Part shown: positions 25,567-36,800 of the stretch, piece by piece
Numbering within the stretch: the stretch's first letter is position 1
Layout: each line of letters begins with the position of its first letter
Assembly: GCA_964431495.1 (NCBI GenBank)
Contig: CAYSJU010000011.1
Coordinates: forward strand, 1-58,552
DNA length: 58,552 nt
Reading direction: 5' to 3'
From: CAYSJU01 sp964431495
GTDB taxonomy: Bacteria > Omnitrophota > Gorgyraeia > Tantalellales > Tantalellaceae
Translations under genes and position numbers: made by a program
The notes under the pieces: generated by a model
What the model saw: the letters and a program-made list of their open reading frames with translations, nothing else
Told to the model about the DNA's origin: nothing
Database searches by the model: none

Positions 25567-26433
25567 TTACTCAAGGTATTTGCCGATTATGGGTTTCAGT
25601 TTTTCAATAACATTTTTTGGAATAGCATGCTTGGGCGTTATTATCGCGTTCCGTAATGCTTCACCGCATTCGCACGAGAACGACGAAGGCAGCGCCGCTA
25701 TTGTATTCTTGAGCATTGTTTTTGTGACCTCGGTATTCTTTGTAAGATTCTGTATTATCATCTCTACTGAAACTTCTTCCACTCCAGGCGCCTCATGCCA
25801 GCAGTCATAATCTGTTACAGTGGCTATTGTTGTATAGCAGATACCCGCTTCCCTGGCCAGGCGTCCCTCGGCCAGGTTGGTCATGCCTATTACGTCCGCG
25901 CCCCAGCTTTTGTATATAACGGATTCTGCCTTGGTGGAAAAGGCAGGACCTTCTATATTGACGTAAGTACCGCCGTTATGGATGGTTGCATCAAGACTTT
26001 TATTGGAGTTATATATAATCTGTTTCAGTTCAGGACATACCGGTTCTGAAAAGGATACGTGGGCAGCTATTCCATCCCCGAAAAACGTCATCTTACGCGC
26101 CTGATTTGTCCTGTCAATGAACTGGTCGACCAGGACCATATCCAGTGGGTGGACATTTTTTTTAAGGCTTCCGACCGCGGAAACAGAAATGATCCTGTCA
26201 ACTTCGAGGACCTTGAACGCGTATATATTGGCACGGTAATTTATCTCGGATGGAAGTAAATTATGGGAGCGGCCGTGCCGCGGCAGAAAGACCACCTCTT
26301 TCCCGGAAAGCCTGCCTATGACGAATTCATCCGACGGTTCTCCAAAAGGCGTGTCAACCTTCCTCTGATCAACTATCTCGATCTCTTCCATATTGTAAAG
26401 CGCGCTTCCGCCGATTATTCCTATCCTGCTCAT
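25567..26433 (-). CDS. mtnP: S-methyl-5'-thioadenosine phosphorylase
   Basis: Phosphorolysis of methylthioadenosine to adenine and methylthioribose-1-phosphate in methionine salvage. The 288-residue protein matches the MTAP/PNP-2 family: IGIIGGSALYNM at the N-terminus, PRHGRSHNLLPSEINYRAN, YVNIEGPAFSTKAES, VIGMTNLAEGRLAREAGI and VTDYDCWH. The start overlaps the stop of the DUF167 gene by 4 nt (ATGA), so it is co-translated with the proC-yggT-DUF167 genes. A purine or 5'-deoxyadenosine specificity is possible but less likely. Confidence 0.94.
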   Translation of the reverse strand: MSRIGIIGGSALYNMEEIEIVDQRKVDTPFGEPSDEFVIGRLSGKEVVFLPRHGRSHNLLPSEINYRANIYAFKVLEVDRIISVSAVGSLKKNVHPLDMVLVDQFIDRTNQARKMTFFGDGIAAHVSFSEPVCPELKQIIYNSNKSLDATIHNGGTYVNIEGPAFSTKAESVIYKSWGADVIGMTNLAEGRLAREAGICYTTIATVTDYDCWHEAPGVEEVSVEMIIQNLTKNTEVTKTMLKNTIAALPSSFSCECGEALRNAIITPKHAIPKNVIEKLKPIIGKYLE

Positions 26434-26651
26434 CTGTCCAACACCTCCACGATCTTATTCCTGCTGGTCTCGCCCGTCACTATGACCACACGGCTCTTGG
26501 CCACCTTGTATCTCTCCGCAATAAGTTTTATCAGGGCCTTGTTCGCCTTTCCCTTATCAGGGGCGGCCGTTACATAGGCTTTTAACACGCCGTCCTTTTC
26601 AATGAGTTCCTGGCGCGAGGCTTTCGGAAAAACTTTTACCTGCAGCTTCAC
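26430..26651 (-). CDS. DUF167 (YggU-like) protein
   Basis: 73-residue protein that matches the DUF167 family: LQVKVFPKASRQELI at the start, the core VTAAPDKGKANKALIKLIAE and SRVVIVTGETSRNKIVEV. The family is widely conserved beside yggT and proC, as here, with no settled function. It overlaps mtnP by 4 nt. Confidence 0.93.
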   Translation of the reverse strand: MKLQVKVFPKASRQELIEKDGVLKAYVTAAPDKGKANKALIKLIAERYKVAKSRVVIVTGETSRNKIVEVLDR

Positions 26652-26656
26652 TTCAA

Positions 26657-26953
26657 TTACCCCAGCCGGTAAGCCAACTGATAAAGGATGTTTACGATGA
26701 AACTCTTAATAACGCTGAGTATTATGAACGCTACTATTGGAGAAAAATCCATCATGCCGATCTGCAGAGGAAGCCGCCGCAACGGGGCCAGGACCGGGTC
26801 AGTGACCCGGTAGACTATCTGGACTATCTCGTTGTATTGATCAGCCCCTACCCAGGAGAGTATGATCCTTATGACCAGCAGAAAATACAGGATGTTAATA
26901 ACAAGCGATATCAGTAAAGCCAGACTGCGAAGAAACTCACCGAGTATGAACAT
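26657..26953 (-). CDS. YggT-family membrane protein
   Basis: 98-residue protein with two hydrophobic segments, the first including LALLISLVINILYFLLVIRI, the second near residue 70, separated by SWVGADQYNEIVQIVYRVTDPVLAPLRRLLP-type sequence. The motif TDPVLAPLRR is the YggT signature. The family is proposed to act in osmotic stress or division-related processes. It is located between proC and the DUF167 gene, the usual arrangement. Confidence 0.93.
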   Translation of the reverse strand: MFILGEFLRSLALLISLVINILYFLLVIRIILSWVGADQYNEIVQIVYRVTDPVLAPLRRLPLQIGMMDFSPIVAFIILSVIKSFIVNILYQLAYRLG

Positions 26954-26956
26954 GAC

Positions 26957-27760
26957 CTATCCCCCTGATAATTCTTCAGACCTTTGTTTAGCCCTGTTAA
27001 TAGCGGCTTTTATTATTCCCTTTAATTCATTATCTTCAAAAATCGACAACGCGGCTTCCGTGGTCCCGCCCTTAGATGCGACAGCGCGGATATGTTCCCC
27101 CGCGGAAATATCCATGTTATTTTTCAACAAGGAGGACGCTCCGAACAGGGTCTGTGTGACCAGTTCTTTTGCGACATCCGGATCCAGGCCTGCTTTTTCA
27201 CCGGCCGAGATCATGACATCCGCAAGATAAAAAAGATAAGCCGGGCCGCTTCCGGATACAGCTGTTACCGCGTCCATCAGGGCCTCTTCGACCTCCACCA
27301 CCCTGCCTATACTGGAAAATATCTTTTTGACTTCCTCTTTTTCATCCGCCAGATCATTAAAAGAAACGCAGGTCATGCTCTCCCCGATAACAGCGGCCAT
27401 ATTAGGCATGGCCCTGGCAACCGGCACTTCTTTTCCAAGAAGATCAGTGACAGTGCTGATCTTTACCCCGGCCATGACTGATATGATGGTCTGGCCGGTA
27501 ATAAGACCGGAGAGTTTTTTTAGCAAGATTTCAGAATTCTGAGGTTTCACGGCGATGATCAAGTAATCTACATTTTTTACAAGCGCGCTTAGCTCCGCGT
27601 GCCGGCATCCGGATGACATCGCCACGGACTCTGCCTTGCCGGTATCCTTATCATTAACGGCTATGGACCCCGCTGAGGCAATATTTTTGGCGAGCAGCCC
27701 CCTGAGAATGGCGCTGCCCATATTTCCGCAGCCTATTATGCCTATCTTTAGATCAGACAT
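26957..27760 (-). CDS. proC: Pyrroline-5-carboxylate reductase
   Basis: Last step of proline synthesis, NAD(P)H reduction of pyrroline-5-carboxylate. The Rossmann motif KIGIIGCGNMGSAIL lies at the start, AVKPQ marks the second strand region, and the C-terminal signature VSGSGPAYLFYLADVM is intact. The frame is open to 27811, but the ATG at 27760 gives the family's normal N-terminus and has GAGGGGGAAG upstream. First gene of a compact proC-yggT-DUF167-mtnP unit. Confidence 0.96.
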   Translation of the reverse strand: MSDLKIGIIGCGNMGSAILRGLLAKNIASAGSIAVNDKDTGKAESVAMSSGCRHAELSALVKNVDYLIIAVKPQNSEILLKKLSGLITGQTIISVMAGVKISTVTDLLGKEVPVARAMPNMAAVIGESMTCVSFNDLADEKEEVKKIFSSIGRVVEVEEALMDAVTAVSGSGPAYLFYLADVMISAGEKAGLDPDVAKELVTQTLFGASSLLKNNMDISAGEHIRAVASKGGTTEAALSIFEDNELKGIIKAAINRAKQRSEELSGG

Positions 27761-27801
27761 TTTTGAACTTCCCCCTCTTATAGTATTATATTTGACGCTA
27801 T

Positions 27802-27830
27802 AAGGTATCATACTTTTTTTCCAAAGTCAA
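27802..27830 (-). promoter_or_regulatory. Possible promoter of proC
   Basis: On the minus strand, TTGACT (27830-27825), a 17-bp spacer and TACCTT (27807-27802), just after the stop codon of the giant gene. The -10 is poor. A TATAAT lies about 20 bp further downstream without a matching -35. Confidence 0.35.
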
Positions 27831-27835
27831 ATTAA

Positions 27836-30800
27836 TTAGGCGCGGGAAAGGATGAGCCTTATCTGTTTCATGAGCTCCCTGAGCTCTTCCTTGTCAAACG
27901 GCTCGGCATCAGGGACGAGCCTTATGATGAACGTCTTTGCGTCCCGGTCAAATAATGCGTTGTGATCGCCTTCTCCCAGGGCATCCATTGATAGAACATT
28001 AGGTATCATTTCGTAATATTCCTCAAGAGATGCTTCGCCTCCAAGATACTTGCTCACAGTGAAAAGCATTATCTCCAATAAAGGCAGATAAGCGGTTTCG
28101 GGGAACCCGGCGTCATCTATTCCCGCGATAATAGCCCTGTCTTTTACACTGTCAAAATGTTCAATATGTGAGACCTTGGAAATTATGATGACATTTTCAG
28201 GCTTCACGGAACCTCTTTCACTGTCGGTTATGTTATTTATCATCCGGGCGAGTTCTCTCCCCTTCCCCTTGCGGATCACAAGGTTTTTGAGAAAATTTCT
28301 GAGGTGTCGGTTGTTGTTCTCAAGGGACGGCAGCATCTGGATGAGCTTTTCCACCTGGCGGTGTATCTCCCCCTCCCCTAATTCAGTATCAATGGCAAGG
28401 ACCACCTTTCCGCTTTTCTCTGCCGCGCCTGTCAGCGCGTGCACCAGATTATAAATAGTTTTTTCAGCGTCTTTGATAATAACCTCTTCTTTGCTTTCGG
28501 GCTCCTTTGGTTCTTCTGATCGGCGCTGGTCTTCAGCACCAGGCTCGATTTTAGCATCGTGTGTATCAGGTTCGGAAAATTCTTCTTTGTTAACGGTTCT
28601 GTGATAACGGCTACTGAAGAGATATATCCCTCCCGTGAAAAGGATAGCTATAGGAATTGTTATGTAGTATGGAAGGCCAAGTGTTAACAAAAAGTCGATC
28701 AGCATCCCGGAGTAAGCAGTTGCGGCAAAAGTGAAAGGGATGATACTTAACGGTGTTTTAATATCGCTACCATGCAATATAACAAAAAGGAAATGCGAGA
28801 TAGCCATGCCGGCCATGAATTCCCATATACCCATACGCCCAGCGATCATGAATATTGAGAGAACAAGGAAAGGAATGCCCTTGAATATGGCGCTCTCAAG
28901 CCAGGGCGCTTTTTTGATCGCATATTCCTTATACGATAATCGTGGATAGAAAATCCTTTTAAACGCGTGAATAGCAGCTGTCCGTGGTGTCACGGCTTTT
29001 TCATAGCCAACGTTTCCGATCTGAAAAAAGTCAGTTATATCACCGTCCGGCAGTATCCCTGTGCCGCGGCACTTGTGCTCGGTTATCTTGGCGATCGCTT
29101 CGGCGATATCAAAAGGCCTGTCACGCGCTATTCTTACGTAATGCTGGCCATATCCTTTGAACGCCCTGACCTGCTCCGAAGCCTCGCCTATTCCTAACAC
29201 TATCACGTCAATACCCGCATCCTGATATTTCTTTAGTGTCTCGTTAAAGGTTTCCGTGAGTTCATAACTTCCGTCACTGGAAACCCGGATACATCTGCGG
29301 TCAACACCGTCTGTGAACAGGATCATGTATTTTTTCTTGGCGTTCAGGGCCTCACGGGAATCCAGGAAACCCGTGCCCTTTTCATTGGTCAGTTTTTCTT
29401 CCATTGCGAGCTGGATATTGGTGCCATCCCGGGCTATCATGTTTGACATGGATATCATCCGGTTCCTGTTCTCATCTTCTGACACCCTTTCTCCCATCTG
29501 GACAACGGTTACCGGAGGATCGTCCGTGAAGTAAGATAAGTCATAAAAGAAATATTTGGAAGCCTGTTCGCGCAGCTTCCAGAAATTCTCTCCCACTGTC
29601 CCTACGGTGAACGTGAGTTCACTGGTCATATCTTTCATGCTCGAGCTGAAATCCAGGAGCACCGCGGCTGCCGTGGTCTGCATTTTGGGCCGTTTCTTGC
29701 GGCTGACAAAGGGTTTGGGTTTGCCGAGCATAATGGCAACAGGGTCTACCTCTATCCCTGTTTTTTTCATCTTCTTTATGATCCTTTCCCTTGACTGGAT
29801 AGCCTTAAGCATCCTGCGGAAGATGAATTCAGTATCACCAGCGCCGCTCAGGAAGAATGACGCGAATTTGTCGTTCAGGATAACGTCCGCTTTGAGTTTC
29901 TTTGTGTGCGAACTAAATTTTTCCTGTATCCTCTGCTCCATCTCGTCCCAGTGGGACAGGTCCAGTCTTGTGCCCGGGGGGCCTTCGGCTCGTTCACGAG
30001 GGGGGGCCTCTTTCTTAGCTTGACCTTCTCCTTTCTCCTCTCCTCCTCTTGCTCCTCCCGTTGGTCTTCCTTCTCCCAGATTTCCATCCGTGGCTCGTTC
30101 ACGAGGGGAGCCCTCTTTCTTAGCTTGACCTTCTGTAGGCTGCGCGCCTTCTGAAATCTCGGGCGCGCCCTTTTGCTTCTCAGCTTCTGATGGTTCTGGT
30201 TGTCCTGTCTCTGGTAACTCCATTTTTTCTTGCTCTGCTGCTTCTTCATCTAATACGTCTGTCTTTTTCTCAGGTTCTATCATTGGCGGCGCCTCAGTCC
30301 CATCCTCAGGCGTTTTGACCTCTACTTCGTCATGCTTATATTCAACGTCACCCTTTAAGCTCGTTCCCGGTGTGAACGTTCCCGCCCTTGCGCCCCTGGC
30401 AACCTTTGCCTGACTCTTTCCCGGCGCGGCTGTATACAGATATTTTTCAGGATTCTTGTATAACTTCGCTCCTATCCTGTTCAGTCTGCGGGACGCCTGT
30501 TCATCCATGTCCCTGACAGCGTTGATAACAGCGGTTAACCTGTCCACTTCAGCGTTGTCAGTTATGAGCTCGAGCTCTTCGTCTATCAGATAATCCTCCT
30601 TAAAAGCTATTATAAGGCCGTTAAGTATGCCTTTTAATGCCTGGAAATACATACTTTCCGGTTCATCCATTTTCTGTATCAATCCCATTCCTATTTCCCA
30701 GAGAACGTATTCCCGTGAATATTTTGAAAATATCATGGGCAAAAGATGAGAACTGAGTTCCAGGTTCTGTGCCAACTGGCCGACACCCTTTCTATTACGC

Positions 30801-33800
30801 AGATGATCAATGACATGTCCGAATTCGTGCCATGCTGTCCACATTATAGTTTCTGGTATGGGGACGTCAGGGAGCTCTTCGGCTGCCTTGTTCTCAAAAA
30901 CGACCGCGTAGTCGCCTACGAATATACCTGCTGCCTCCTCCCTACTGATAATCCCTGGAACAAACAGGGCCTTTACGTCACAGTCCGCGTATTTTTCAGG
31001 GGCAAGCCCGAGCGTCCTGAAATGGGTCTTGGTGAACTTTCTGGTGCGTGTGATCATCTCCGGTTCCGCGAATATATACGCCCTTGTGTTCACTTCTTTC
31101 TGGGCATATCCCACGTTAAGGTATACCCCCTTTGGCAGAAAGAACCCGCGCAGGTCCAGGAGTCTCTCTTTCATATCATCTCTTTCGATCCGGGGAAGTT
31201 CATACATGTTCGCGAACTCCTCCAGCCTGTCTTTCAATTTCTCATCAAGCTTTCTCGCGGCCTCAAACACGTCTTTTTTTGTATTCTCATTATAATTTTT
31301 ATGAAGAGAGGCGAGAAAATCCCGCATTATATTACGCGCGAAATAAAAATACGCTTCCTTTGGAGACTTGAATTCAGACGGGTCAAATCTTTCAGCGCTT
31401 CTGATCATTTCCGGGATGTCATATTCTATCTCGATCACTTTCTTTTTCTCTTCAGGCTCCTCGCGTCTTTTAGGCGATGCTTTTTTCTCAAAATTCCACA
31501 CTCCGTAAAAACTTTCACCGATCTTGAGCCTGTCTTCATCGTCAGGCAGGTCCATCCTGCAGGTTATCATCCTGTCGGTAAGGCGGCGGTCTATTTCCTT
31601 TCTTGCGGCATATCTCTCAGGATTCATTGTGAACACCAGCACAACGTCTTCTCCTATCTCAAAAGGCTCTTCTTCCGGGAATATCGGGTGCACGATCTTC
31701 TCTCCCCTTAATACGGGTTCAAGCGCCCAGAGAATATGGGGGGATATGTTGGCCTCGTCTATATCTATTACCACGTTGCCCTCGCGCAGGTGTTGATAGA
31801 GTTTCTTTACGCGTTTTTTCAGTCCACCGTCCGGGGTCTGCTCCACGTCCATGGTGAGGTCCGTGTATTCGCTTCCTCCGTGGCACTGGTACTTATAGAA
31901 CTTCCTTCCGGTTATCTCGGCGTAAAACCCCGCGAGCGATGTTTTTGCCGTTCCGGACTCACCCACGAACAGCACGCCTCTTGAAAGTTTCTCCGCGCGG
32001 CTAAGCACGGACAATCCTTTCCCCATCTCCTTGGTATCAAAACGTATCTTATGCTTTTTGCTCACCTGCCGCGGGGGGAGCCCCTTCTCTCTGCTTCTAA
32101 AAGGCATCATGTCGACTTCTATTATGGGGGTGTTAAAGGTGCCGTCTTTGGTCCGGACCCGGGTATCAAGGGATGGGGCATGCTCCAGATCAAATACGAT
32201 CTTTAATATTTCCCTGAACCTTTCCTGGTCAGACACGCCTGTGTGGAATTTATCCTGTGAGAACCTTACGCCGAGTATTGCCAGTATCTCGTCCAGCAGT
32301 ATCACCCGGCTGATCATCTCGTATTGATCTTTAACAGCTTTTTCTGCTGCGCCGGGAGGGTCCCTTCCGAAATTCTGCCTGGGGTCATAACCTGTGCGTG
32401 GAATATCTTCCAGCATGTCCTTCCATGCACTGTCCTCCCCTTTAGCCAGTTTTACAGACTCCGCTATCATGTAAAATATTTCCGGACTTATATCATAACT
32501 CGCCCTGCCCGACCACATCCTGCTCCTGTCATGCTCCAGCGTAAGTTCATATATCATTTTCAGGTAGAAAGCCTCCTGCTGGTCAAGGCCGTAAGAGGTC
32601 CTTAAGACCTGTTCGAACTTTGATGTTTCCTCATTTTCTTCAACCACGGGAAGCTCATGAGAAACACCGATGTTTATCCAGCGGTTGAAGAACGCGCTTG
32701 AGAACTCCTCAGCGGATTCAGATGATATCTCGGACACGAAATGTACGTGGTCGGGTTTAAAAAATCGTTCTATCCTTCCCTCTTCTGTCTCAAGGTCTAT
32801 ATAACCGTCCTCAAGAAGCCCGTTGAGAGAGGTCCTGAGGTCCTCGTTCCACTGGTCTATGTTGCGTATCCATACTAGCATCTCTTTTTGCTCCCTGTCC
32901 TCTCTTCTTAGCTGGTCCATCTCTTCCTGTTTAAAGAGATACCGGGTGATCCTTCCCCTGGCGAAGCGCGATATCCTTCCCTCCTCTTTTTTTCCAAAAC
33001 AGGGCAATAGCCCGCCGAGTATCTCAAGCTCAGTATGCTCGGGCGCCGCGTCTATTACCTCCATATCAGCACCCCTTCGGAAAGCCGCAAAGTGAAGTAT
33101 ATCACCGGTCCTGGCCCCGTGCTCGCTGATGAACAGAATCGGGTCGTCCTGGTCAAGGACCTGGTCAGTAACCCATGCCACCCATGCTTCGTGGCCGGTG
33201 ACACGGGACGCGTATTCATTCCTGACCTCTCTATTGAATCTGGTCAAAAGGTCGCCGGATAGCACTTTTTGCTCCTTGAAAACCTCGTCAATAAGCCCGT
33301 GAAGGATATCCTGGACTATCTTTCTTTCATGACTGTGGGAAAAGCCGGCCTCGTACACGGTCCTGCAGGCCTTGTAGAATTCGTATAACAGATCCACATT
33401 TCCGATATTTTCTGTAAGAAGCGGTTTGCGGACCTGTTGCGCAACGCGTCTTATCTCGCGTTTGGATATATGGTGGCGTATCTTGTCCTCTTTACCGAGC
33501 TCTTTTCCGATAAGGGACTTTATCCTCAGGTGGAACTCCGCAAGAAGGCCTGCCATCAATTCCTTGCCGATCGCATCTTTTGTCGCGTCATGATCCACGG
33601 CCGGACCCTTGCCAAGAAAATACTTGAAAAGGCTGCAGAGAGTGTCAAAAGAATCGTCCTCATCCACGTATATATAATGCAGGTTGGAGCTTATCTCGCT
33701 CCTCAGCATCTCCCTGGCATGTGTCTTTTCAGGAAGGTTATTCGTTATTATAAGATGAAAGTCCGAATGCACCTTTGTCATCATCTCGTGCCCGGGGAAT

Positions 33801-36800
33801 TCCTCGAGATAGACTATCTCATCGCCGCTAACTATGCTGCTGAACCAGCTTAAAAGGTCCCTTCCCTGTTCACCGATAGCGCCTTCATCAGCGATGAAAA
33901 CGCCTCCGTGTGTCAGGAATTCAAGCAATGGCTGCCTGTAATGAATAAGCGACATTATCTGCGCCTTTTCATCGGGGCTTGATCCCGGCAGTTTCTCTTT
34001 GACCGCGTTCTCAAGGTCAATATTCGTGTAAATAGAACTGTCCCAGTTGACTTTCTTACCATCCTTATCCATCTTCAGGATACCGGCGCCTATAAGCCTG
34101 GTAGAGATATCAAAAGGCACTGAACTTTGCAGGTCGGCAAGAAATACAGGCAGGGGCTTATTGCTCAAGAATATCTTACCTTCGCTGTTCTCACGCGCGC
34201 TGCCGATAAGGTCTGAAAGCTCGCGTTCGCCGTGCATCTGGAAAACATGCCGCGGAAGCCCGAGAAGGAACGCTATTTCCTTTGCTATGCTTGTTTTTCC
34301 TGCTCCTGAGGCCCCTTCAAGGTCAACATGCCTGCCATGGCTGAAAACGTTCAGGACAGAGAGCTCGACCTCTTCAAGAACATCAGTGTCCATCAGAAAA
34401 TCTCCCGAGTCAAGTGGCTGTATCCTGTCCGTTACACAGGGGTTGCGGATATTCTCAATGTCTACCGGATATAATTCCCTCATTTCGCCGTTTATGTTCA
34501 CGAGCTCCTGGTCCCGTTTATTGCTTGTGTCAAAATCTTTATAGATAAGTTCATGTCTGGTGACAAACCAGTTGTCTTTGTAGTTAAGGTACACACTGCC
34601 TGATCTATCCGCGCAGAAATAAAAAGGTTTATCTATGTAGCGCTGATCAAACCGCGCAGGTTCAGCCTGCCTTTGATATACTGATATATGCGGCTCTGCG
34701 TCAAGAAGTTCGACAAGCCCCGGGACTTCATATCTCCCGTGGATTTCGCCGGTCTCTATGTCATAAAGGATTTGCTCGTCTTTTATGATAAAAGGATGCA
34801 GCTCCAGCTCTTCCACGTTTTTATTACGCGTATCATGTATATACATCCTTGTCCCGTTTGCCGTGAACTGGACATCATGGATATTCCTGTCTCCTGCCAG
34901 GCCTTTATAATAAACATACTCCCCATCTTCATCATCATAGATGTAAAGGGTGGCATCCCCGTCAAAAGACCCTATTACCAGATATCTTCCGTTCGGGGAA
35001 AAATCCAGAGATGAGCCCCACCTGTTAAGGGTTGTCTCCTCCTTGAATTCATCGTTGTCTTCGTCCAAAAGATACAGTTTTGTAGCGGCGTTCCATATTG
35101 TTACTCCTATCCTCCTGCCGTCAGGAGAGAATTCGACACCGTCGACCAAGTATTCCTGCTGGATCTTTTGACTCGGGACGTATTTGTCTATTTGTTCATC
35201 ATAAGTATATATGCGCATAAATACATCATCGCTTCCTGTTGCTATTCTTTTACCGTCAGGAGAGAAACATAACGCCCGCACCCATCCCTCGTGCTGGAAT
35301 ACCTGTTTTAACTCAAATGTTTTTTCATCTTCACTGAACGCGTATACCCGCACTTTATTATCCTTCGTCAGGCTTCCCGTAATGATCTTTTTGCCGTCGT
35401 TTGAAAAACGGACGGAATTTACCCTTGCCGTGGAATCATCAAATTTTTGTTTTTCTTCGTAGAGCCCGGAATCGGGATCAAGAGAGAAAAGATAAACCGC
35501 ATTATAACTCCCGCATACCAGAAAGCTGTTGCCGTCCGGAGAGAAGTCCATTTCACCGAAGAATTCATCATCATATTCAAATTCGAACTCCTGCGCCGTT
35601 TTCCAGTTCCTATCTTCATCACGCGAGAATAAATAGATTTTGCCCCCCTCGTCGCTGGCAAGGCATTTTGTTCCGTCGCGGGAAAAACGCACTCTATGAA
35701 ACTCTTCCCCTGAAAACGGGATGCCTGTTTCAAAAAAGGCCTGTCCTGTTTCAAGGCGGTTCATCTTACGCGGTTCCACGGTCCGTCTTCCGAATTTTCT
35801 CCCATGCTTTGTCATAATCGTTTTGATGCTGCTGATCTGCGCTGATATCTCCTCGTCTTCTTCTGCGTGTTCCAGCAGGACCTTTGACCTGGCCAGCCTC
35901 TGCGGCCATGGCATGCCGGCGATCTCGGTGTCAAGGACATTGATCTTTTTATGGAGGTTGCTCAAAGGAAAGCTCTGGCCCGTGTTTATCTCCCATCCTT
36001 CCCTCTCATCCTTCACAATGAACGGCTGAGGTGAAAAAATGCGAATATGTTTGTCCCAGCTTCCGGTCAATATATTGTCACCATCCGGCGAGAACATTGC
36101 CGAACCAACGCTGCTGGAATAATAAACTTCCGCGTCTTTTTCCGATGCCATAACATGAGCCATTTCCTGTTTCAGGGCATACCTGTCTTCGGGTATGTCC
36201 AGCGCGTAAAGACACACTGTGCCCTCCCAACTGGATGTCACAATACCCTTTCCATCCGGTGAGAATGAAACTGATGATACAACTTTATTATGATCACGGA
36301 ATATCTGTTTCAAAATATATCTTTTATGAAAGCTGTCATATCCGTAAAGAAGGACCGATCCTCCCTCTAAACCCGCAAGAAAACTCAAACCGTCCGGCGC
36401 GTGAGAAACAGACCATACCCATCTTCCATGGCCGACCTCCTGCATTAACTTATATTGTCCATTCTCCTCTTCCACGAACAGGCGCAATTTTCCGTCTTCG
36501 CATCCGGTGATTATGGTATTCCCCAGCGGGCATCGGGAGATACTGGCTGACAACACGCCGTCAGGATGTTCAAGTTCCTGTATCTTCTTGTATTTCCTTT
36601 CCGTGTCATCATATTTATAAACACTGGCTTTGTCATTCCGGCCGCCTATTAATATCCGGCCGCTACGGGGGAAGAACCTGACCGTCATGATCCCACCCCC
36701 ATATTTTTTTTCGAACGTCTGTTTTATGAAGTATCGCCCGTTCCTTTCGTTCAATTCATAAAGATAGGCTTTACCGTCCCTGCTCCCTACGATCAGTTTT

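Noticed and set aside
27761..27811. Longer proC from 27811
   Set aside because: The extra 17 residues precede the Rossmann start and contain the ribosome site of the ATG at 27760.
29875..30249. A 124-residue basic reading frame overlapping the giant gene's linker
   Set aside because: It is an alternative frame of the low-complexity, repeat-bearing linker sequence, very rich in Lys/Arg/Glu, without a ribosome site; the giant frame is continuous through it.
30746..31711. 321-residue plus-strand open frame opposite the giant gene
   Set aside because: Antisense shadow: rich in Phe/His/Arg, with no domain and no ribosome site, while the minus frame carries AAA module 6 and HEFGH.
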